A stretch of 64,000 nucleotides of DNA from Siphonodentalium dalli (taxonomy: Eukaryota > Mollusca > Scaphopoda > Gadilida > Siphonodentaliidae): contig CP136066.1 in assembly GCA_032622095.1 (NCBI GenBank), forward strand, positions 60,044,609 through 60,108,608. The letters run 5' to 3'. The translations under genes and the position numbers were made by a program. Below, piece by piece: positions 57,093 to 64,000 of the stretch; position 1 is the first letter of the stretch, and each line of letters opens with the position of its first letter. The notes beneath the pieces were generated by a model. It searched no databases. It was not told where the DNA came from and saw only the letters and a list, made by a program, of their open reading frames with translations.

Positions 57093-58458
57093 AAATAGGC
57101 ATAAATTAGTCAACCCTCCTACTGTACAGAAACTATTGCCCCGAAGATGTTAATTTATTCAAAAACCTCTTAAAATCATTTAAATTCAATTCTGTCCTTA
57201 CAAGTAATTCAGCGGACCAAGCATATGAATGATTCTTAGACATATATATGACCGCCCATGACTTAGCTTTTCCACTTATTACTCGGAATGTCCCGAAAAC
57301 ATTTATAAAGCACCAACCTTGGATGTCACCAGGACTATCAAATCATCAATAACCAAACAACAACTGTATTGTCGTAAACTGAATTCGCCGACTTTAATAA
57401 ATAAAAATACATACTTAAAATACAAGCAGCTATATAACAAACTAATGAAGAAAAGCAGAAATTTATATTATTGCGACTCATTTGAACAAAATAAAAATAA
57501 CAATAAAAATACGTGGAAAATTCTTAAAAACGCAATGAATAGTAACGTAAATGCAAAGATCCACCGCAGCCAATTTTCTGAAAACGGTAAAGAATTATCA
57601 GACCCTTATATAATAGCAGAAATATTTAATGACTACTTTTCGTACATTGGACGCAAAATACCAGTAATCTTATTAATAATGAACCTGATAAATATTTTCC
57701 TGATTACCTCCGAAATAGACGAACAAATGAATTCATAATTAATCCAACGTCAATTCAGGAAGTGATCTTAAAGTGTTACTCTGTGAAAGGATAGCCCCGG
57801 CACTGAAACATTTATTTAACCTGTCGTTCGAACAAGGAATTGTACCATCAAAAATGAAAATCTCAAAACTAGTCCCCGTCCCTAAAACCACTAACTCGAA
57901 TGATATAATGAATTATCGCCCCATCAGCCTTCTTTCGTCATTTTCAAAACTGCTTGAAAAATTAATGCAAAAACGTCTTTTTGATTTTATAAAATTCTTC
58001 GAAATTCTATATAAACACCAATATGGATTTCGTCCTAATATAACCACTCAACATTTCATCCGATTATTCATCTTTTAGACCACGTGACAAAGAGTAACGA
58101 TAAACCAAGGGACTCAACCCTGGCTTTATATTAGCCTCTCGCTAAAGTCCTCCATCATCGCGGCGACAAATCAGTGTGCCGTCATCAAATAGAAAAAATA
58201 CGGTCGTATAAACACCCTATTTGAGAGCGGTCCAATTATCTCGCTGGTTTGCAACAAAGCGAGAATTCGGCGAAGCATAAAATCACTGCTATAATCGCCT
58301 CGTTGTTAGCCGTAAAAATCGCTCGCTCGCGCCCGGTGTGGAACGACCCTTAATTTTCTTTGATGCAGTCGCACTTTTCATGACAGCAGACTTCAGGGTT
58401 ACCAGTGGTACGTCTATGCACCCTTATCTGACACCTTGCATATACAAGATAAATATAT

Positions 58459-58918
58459 GTGACCCGCCATATCAAATCCAGTCGTAAGTCGGGATTTTTT
58501 TTTTTACCCTGTGCCAATGCATTCTCTTATATGCGAGTCGACCATAGGTCGCCTCGCATATATAAGAGAATGCATTGGCCTAACAATTTTTTACAATTTT
58601 AATAATGTTTTCTTGTATTCTTTAACAATTTTATAATTTCACCCATACAGAGCCCCAGACAAACATGAGCAGACGACACTCTTCTATATGCTTCTATATA
58701 TGTGTGGGGCTCCCTGCAGGGTAATGGATGTTTTTTGTTTTATGTCCTAAAAATTGTAAGAAACATTTATTTAAAAAAAATGATAAAAAATTGTTAGGCC
58801 AATGCATTCTCTTATATATGCGAGGCGACCTATGGTCGACTGGCATAAATAAGAGAATGCATTGGCACAGGGTAAAAAAAATCCCGACTTACGACTGGAT
58901 TTGATATGGTGGGTCACA
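58459..58918. mobile_element. palindromic element with hairpin arms
   Basis: Outer arms: GTGACCCGCCATATCAAATCCAGTCGTAAGTCGGG at 58459 and its reverse complement ending at 58918. Inside each arm is the GCCAATGCATTCTCTTATAT...TATAAGAGAATGCATTGGC hairpin shared with 37.9 kb. The AT-rich centre differs from that copy and includes a 'GTGTGGGGCTCCCTGCAGGG' segment. Confidence 0.85.
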
Positions 58919-59690
58919 TGTGTCAATTGTTTCAAGATTGGAGTAAAATATCTCCAGAAATTCACTAAGAATACGCCTCGTACAAAACTTCCTTCAAGCG
59001 TCGTTATTTTGCATATATGGTTGACTGCATGCATAAGTTATCATCAACGACAAACTGTTCAATGAATAGAACAAAACGACCGATTCAACTCACGTGCCGC
59101 ACATTTTATATGTTTTACGTGGGTTATTTTTTGCCAAAAATCTCTTAATTATTCCGGATACTAGCATTCTACTTTCCATCTTGTTGGTTCTGCATTTTAT
59201 TGTGACCGCGATTGGTTGTGAATATTCCGTTTCCTGGTTAGTAAATTTGACCGAGTCATTTGCTAACTTCTGAGTGCCTAAGACCGTAAGACGAGTGCAT
59301 CCATGAATATTAGCCAATCAGGCAGAATCAGGTGTTATCGTGCTATTGTTGTAACGCGGGAAACCTAATTCATTCATTAATTTGAAAACATTGCGAAGAA
59401 ACGCACATAGAAATTTAATAATTCTAATAAATTGTGTACTTATAAAAAAAATAATAAAAAATGAGCCCTCTAGCGAGATTATAAGGTTCTGTAAATACTT
59501 GACACGCGTTAATGCACTTTCAAATCCTGTATTCACAAACCCATAAATATCACACTGAAACTTTATCGGGCAATCTCACACGACTTCCCCGTCGAGTAAA
59601 TTTTGGGCTGAAGTTTGTTTTCATACGTTATATATATAAATATATATTTAAAATCGTATACAGTCGATGAGGTTGGAATTGACGTTTGTT
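58919..59690. other. unassigned AT-rich DNA
   Basis: No supported gene or repeat border. Confidence 0.45.
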
Positions 59691-60300
59691 TTTATACTTC
59701 CATGGTGTAACCAAGGAAGTATATTGATTTTCTATTGAGGCAGTTTTCCGTTTAATTGGAAATACTCAGAACCTAATGGCAGTAGGAACGCGAATTTTTC
59801 AGGGAATGTAGGCATCTAAGGGATACTCAAAATGATTATATCGCGATTTCGGCCCAACATTTAAGGGCAGAGAAAAAAAGGAGAAAAAAATATTATTTTT
59901 GTTGTTATTATTATATTTAACCATTTTTCAACTTCATAATCTCTGAAAGTATGAGGAGTAGCAAACTAAAAGTTGCTACGTGTGTTGGGGCAAATGGGTT
60001 GTATGTCTTAGACGTATAGCGGATATTATCCTCGCTTTCTTCGCAGAGTTATCTCCCTTTATCTAAAAAAAAAAAGTCATTTTACTATCTCGAAAATTAT
60101 GAGGAGCAGGGCATCCAAAAATGGACCATATGACCTACTGACCACGGGCATCAAAACTTGTGTCCCCGCTTTTTCTGCGGAGTTACCGCCCATAGAATTC
60201 ATACACCACGATGAATAAAGCGAGGTTTTTAATTTTTTATGGCATATTCCGAATGGGAAGAGTGATTCGGACCCGATAATACCACTTTAAAAAAAATCCG
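59691..60300. repeat. repeat segment with 'CTTCCATGGTGTAACCAAGGAAGT' palindrome
   Basis: Contains ACTTCCATGGTGTAACCAAGGAAGTAT (59696-59722), two related blocks with CTCTGAAAGTATGAGGAGTAG and CTCGAAAATTATGAGGAGCAG plus CTCGCTTTCTTCGCAGAGTTATC and CCGCTTTTTCTGCGGAGTTACC. It ends in text that matches 4345-4435 in reverse. Duplicated about 160 bp apart. Confidence 0.55.
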
Positions 60301-61320
60301 CTATACGGGGAACGGGAAAATTGCACCCCTACTTTTCCCGCCAAATCCAAACGGCCTAATGAAATAGAAAGTTAATGCCGTAGCAGGTACGTCGGCATAC
60401 CGTAGGTAGACTCCCGAAGTTTGACCACTGTACTCTGAAAGCAACCTACCAATCGGGGAGTGCGAGTTGGGGTGGGTTGAGACTTTTGGAAAATTCCACC
60501 GAAAATCGTAAAGGGGCAAAATTCGAACATCGAGATACAATTTTTTTGAATAGTGCATCTGATGGGTATTGTTCACGCGCATCTAGAATGTGATTTTCTA
60601 TTTTTTAGAGGGAACGATTTACTCGTGACAACGCTATATAACATAAATACATATATTTAAGTAGTCTATCACTAACCCATTTTTAGCCCCAAATCAAAAC
60701 GGGCTAATGAATGAGCGAGTTTAGTGTAGGAGCACGTACGTCGGTATACTGTAGGTAGGCTTCACAAATTTGACCGCTCTACTACAAATGTAACCTCTTC
60801 AACGGTGAGTTTGTGTCGGGGTGGGTTCAGATTTGGCAAATTCCACCGAAAATCAAATGGGGAAAATTACTCCAAATATCAGATATTGAGATAAAAACTT
60901 TTCGACGAGTGGATGTGGTTAGTAGTATCCACGCGCAAGATTAATACGATTTTCAAAGTTTTAGAGTGGACGGTTTAACTCTGGTAGCGTGTAACGTTGT
61001 TAACGGGTGATATATATTACTCAAATTCAAACCCACTCTTCCTGACGTAAATTCAAACGGTCTTATCAAGGAGCAAGGCTAGTGCATGAATATGTTCACC
61101 CATATAATATAGGTATGCCCGCTCTACTATGAAAGTAACCTGCCCAACAGATAGCGCGCGTAGGCCCCGGGGAGGGTCGAGGCATTTGGGAAATTCCACC
61201 GAAACTCGTAAAAGGGGAAAAAATGGAAAATCGCAAATCCAGTGTTTTATATTTTGAACACTGAATGTGTTTGGTAGTATATATGGACAACATTAGTTTT
61301 AGTACGGACGAGTAAGCACT
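60301..61320. repeat. three diverged tandem units of about 355 bp
   Basis: Units at about 60310, 60665 and 61020 share 'CAAA(T)C...AACGG(C/G)CTAATGA', 'ACGTCGG(C/T)ATACTGTAGGTAG', 'TCTACT(A/C)(T/C)GAAAGTAACCT', 'GAAATTCCACCGAAAATC' and 'TTTTAGAGTGGACGATTTA'. They form the body of the family whose end is found inverted at 4288. Confidence 0.75.
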
Positions 61321-61635
61321 CAGCTAGCATTATCGATTGTGATATAGTTATCTCTCGATTACAGTTAACTCTATTACAAAGACGTTAATGACTATAGTGT
61401 AGCGATGACGCACTGAAATACTAATTAATTAATTAACTAAGCGGTCTTTCCTCCGGCATTAAAGCAAAAAGATTCTGGATCCGAACTGAGAGAACTATCC
61501 AATAAATGCGAAATAACAGTTATGGTACATTAATATGCTTTACACCCTTTTGATCTATATATTGATTACGATATAATCAGACACGCCAAATTTCGTGACC
61601 GTTGAACAGGATTTGGGCGTCCTGAATGGCTGGGG

Positions 61636-61800
61636 TGAATGGTGGCTCAGTTGGTCAGGACCATGATGCATTAGACTGTCATTAATCATCAACGCTGGGT
61701 CGAACCGAATGACATAAAGCTTTGGAATATATATCTTATTTAGAAATGGCAATGCGAGTCCACCATCATATCACAAAGCACCAATATGCATTCGCATGAA
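61636..61800 (+). repeat. tRNA-derived SINE head
   Basis: An A box TGGCTCAGTTGG (61643-61654) and B box GGGTCGAACC (61697-61706) at tRNA-like spacing. The intervening part does not fold as a proper tRNA, so this is a SINE head and not a tRNA gene. The text from the B box onward is exactly repeated at 63905-64000. Confidence 0.65.
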
Positions 61801-61879
61801 GAGGAACACACCTATACGCATAACACACACATGGAATGGGATACCATGGAAGTATATCTGATTCCATGGAATCTGACCT

Positions 61880-62300
61880 CTAGTTTGTTTTTTTTTTTTT
61901 TGTTTTTTTTTTTTATTGGGATCAAAACATGAACATCATAAGGACACCTGGTTTTCATATCTCCCTGAAGATACAGACGTTTTAAAGAAATGTCCAGGTG
62001 CTCCACTGTTCATGGTGGTGTATGCTGGCTAATTATTCTCAGTTTAAAAGAAATGTTACTATGCGGTATATCAGCTATATGTGCCCCACAGATGAGATTT
62101 TGAGTTTATGTTAGGCGATGAGTCTGTTCTAAAAAGATAAAAGAAACTGACTGCGTTTTCTTTTATCTCAGAAGAAACTATATTTGACTGCACACTGTGA
62201 TCACTATTTTTGAACAGTCCTTCTATACATTTAATATCTTTAATATCTCCTGACAAATTGTAACTGTTTTGTGGAAACTATATTGAATGGGACAGACTCA
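61880..62300 (-). repeat. retrocopy 3' end with poly(A), minus strand
   Basis: The minus strand shows CCCAATAAAAAAAAAAAAC then A-rich tail (61886-61917). The 61-codon minus frame 62071-62256 upstream has no recognised motif. The parent element is unknown. Confidence 0.45.
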
Positions 62301-62985
62301 ATTATATTATAATATATACATGAGCCATTATAATATGCAATCGTCTGACAGTTCAAGGTCCCTCATTTTGCAAGAATATATGTTTCTCTTAAATAGAATG
62401 ATAAGTATACTTTTAAAGCTTTCTTCTATGTATCTATTATGCTAGCTCATTATATGAATGCCCTGATTCCCATCTCCATATAAATATGAGAGTTGAGAAG
62501 ATATAATTGTTCAAGTTACTAAATTCGGTTAGTTATGTTTCAAACGAACTACCTAACGCCAAAAAGTGTCTATTTATGATAAAATCGGAAGTGAGTCGGA
62601 ATTTCTATTAAATTTATCGGGATGGGAGCAAGCTATGGTCGATATCCCATTGAGGGAACATTCCGCTTTGCGAAATTATGTTTTGAATATTGGATATCAC
62701 CATTTAACTGGGAGATGTATAGCTTCATCTGAGGGAAGATATGTTCATTTATCAAAACCGCATGGTCTGGTTTGGTGATACTCTCGGGTTTGGCGATACC
62801 ACGTACACAGGGTGATATAACTCCTTAAAATAATTCGGACATTTCCGATGGTCAAAAATCGGATTACCACGTTTGTTAAACTTATCGCACACACGACACG
62901 AAATAGATACCCAGTAAATAATCCAAAAGGATAACAAATATGCAGTATGTGCCCTGTGTATAGCTCTATCAGGTTGTTGATGCAC
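62301..62985. other. unassigned DNA
   Basis: Short frames at 62566-62778 (+) and 62752-62985 (-) show no motifs or splice context. Nothing else was recognised. Confidence 0.45.
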
Positions 62986-62989
62986 GAAT

Positions 62990-63105
62990 GAATCTGTTTA
63001 TATCAAGGTATGTCGTGCTGTGTCTTGTGAATTACGATGGACGAGGATCTGTTTATATCAAGGTATGTCGTGCTATGTCTTGTGAATTACTATGGGCGGG
63101 GAAGT
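62990..63105 (+). repeat. 53-bp tandem duplication
   Basis: 'ATCTGTTTATATCAAGGTATGTCGTGCT(G/A)TGTCTTGTGAATTAC(G/T)ATGG' occurs twice in a row, just ahead of the 37-bp satellite. Confidence 0.85.
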
Positions 63106-63112
63106 TAAAGGT

Positions 63113-63904
63113 GTGTACAAATGGAAGGGGACAAATAGATTAATATGGGCGAGATACATTGAAGGGGACAAATAGATTAATATGGGCGAGACACATTGAA
63201 GGGGACAAATAGATTAATATGGGTGCGACACATTGAAGGGGACAAATAGATTCATATGGGCGAGACACATTAAAGAGGACAAATAGATTAATATGGGCGA
63301 GACACATTGAAGGGGACAAATAGATTCATATGGGCGAGACACATTGAAGGGGACTAATAGATTAATATGGGCGAGACACATTGAAGGGGACAAATAGATT
63401 CATATGGGCGAGACACATTGAATGGGACAAATATATTAATATGGGCGAGACACATTGAAGGGGGCAAATAGATTAATATGGGCGAGACACATTGAAGGGG
63501 ACAAATATATTAATATGGGCGAGACAAATTGAAGTGGACAAATAGATTAATATGGGCGAGACACATTGAAGGGGACAAATATATTAATATGGGCGAGACA
63601 TTGAAGGGGACAAATAGATTAATATGGGCGAGACACATTGAAGGGGACAAATAGATTAATATGGGCACATTGAAGGGGACAAATATATCAATATGGACGA
63701 GACACATTGAAGGGGACAAATAGATTAATATGGGCGAGACACATTGAAGGGAACAAATAGATTAATATGGGCGAGACACATGACAAATAGATTAATATGA
63801 GCGAGACACATTGAAGGACACAAATAGATTAATATGGGCGAGACACATTGAAGGGGACAAATAGATTAATATGGGCGAGACACATTGAAGGGGACAAATA
63901 GATT
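63113..63904 (+). repeat. 37-bp minisatellite, about 22 units
   Basis: Unit ATTGAAGGGGACAAATAGAT + TAATATGGGCGAGACAC, with scattered substitutions (TTCATA, GGGTGCG, AATATA) and a few shortened units. Reverse-strand frames made of repeated 'NLFVPFNVS'-type text are artefacts. Confidence 0.95.
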
Positions 63905-64000
63905 GTCGAACCGAATGACATAAAGCTTTGGAATATATATCTTATTTAGAAATGGCAATGCGAGTCCACCATCATATCACAAAGCACCAATATGCATTCG
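63905..64000 (+). repeat. exact 96-bp duplicate of 61699-61794
   Basis: The text begins at the SINE B box (GTCGAACCGAATGAC) and is identical to 61699-61794 up to the window end. Either another SINE copy or the start of a 2.2-kb tandem duplication, offset 2,206 bp. Confidence 0.95.

Larger units (their letters stand above)
55560..58078 (+). pseudogene. dead Jockey-type LINE ORF2 (endonuclease and start of RT)
   Basis: Endonuclease pieces: FSLLGLNSRNLNANFETIK (about 55610), an LTEIFKIHSASDFQLAGYHP block, DDDDGRGGVGVY, and, after a MITE, DNLTYKHRPDLTIFSLHV. Then TKPTRMTEYSATLIDHIYTN with the amplified 95-bp segment. RT linker at 57319-57738 and RT start at 57773-58078 (ISKLVPVPKTTNSND, NYRPISLLSSFSKLLEK, QYGFR). 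It ends before the catalytic FADD block. Many stops and frameshifts. Confidence 0.85.

Noticed and set aside
61636-61715. Functional tRNA gene
   Set aside because: A and B boxes are present but acceptor and anticodon stems do not pair; it is a SINE head.
63113-63904. Possible CRISPR-like array
   Set aside because: Units are contiguous 37-mers without unique spacers; it is a eukaryotic minisatellite.

Overview
The window is nuclear DNA from an animal, most likely a marine invertebrate. It is AT-rich and intron-bearing, and it is dominated by transposable elements (TEs). Those elements are non-LTR retrotransposons with APE-type endonucleases, a tRNA-headed SINE, long-TIR DNA transposons, MITEs and Helitron-like arrays. 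A lophotrochozoan (mollusc or annelid) would fit, but the sequence alone does not fix the phylum. No bacterial operon, CRISPR array, rRNA or convincing tRNA gene was seen.

The one host gene I can assemble lies on the minus strand, from about 52 kb down to 31.6 kb. Seven exons with consensus splice sites and matching phases join into a 231-residue type II membrane proprotein. It has a short basic cytosolic tail, one transmembrane helix, a linker, a BRICHOS domain with its conserved Asp and two Cys, a furin-type RVRR site, and a 23-residue C-terminal peptide with an alternating hydrophobic/polar strand. This is the plan of BRICHOS peptide precursors. Two of its exons (36.4 and 34.6 kb) run directly into tandem repeats whose unit copies the exon end plus the 5' splice site. 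A candidate alternative first exon with a PPxY motif lies at 53.3 kb.

Layout. 0-4.4 kb: tandem repeats, a TA-flanked long-TIR element, a 133-bp repeat array and a hAT-like element. 4.5-7.7 kb: minus-oriented Helitron-like array. 8.2-11.1 kb: a 0.9-kb directly duplicated block carrying a promoter-like ETS/YY1/CRE cluster, with a third inverted copy at 19.4-21.5 kb. 12.6-18.85 kb: an almost intact LINE (ORF1 with SGNH esterase; ORF2 with endonuclease and RT, and one frameshift before the zinc knuckle). 19.76-21.32 kb: a 1,554-bp transposon with 270-bp TIRs, a 5-bp target duplication and a K/E/S/P-rich ORF, inserted into the inverted repeat copy. 22.2-22.7 kb: inverted copy of the 133-bp array. 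23.5-30.75 kb: Helitron-like arrays in alternating polarity.

31.6-52 kb is the BRICHOS gene. Its introns hold a 715-codon RT remnant, CR1/Jockey-type fragments, a piggyBac-like MITE with nested hairpins, a PIF/Harbinger element nested in a TTAA element, and a 9-bp-TSD element that splits a LINE endonuclease. 52.4-58.1 kb: an inverted-repeat unit and a dead LINE carrying a MITE and a fourfold 95-bp amplification. 58.5-64 kb: a palindromic element, tandem repeats of about 355 bp, a SINE, a 37-bp satellite and a 96-bp exact duplicate that ends the window.
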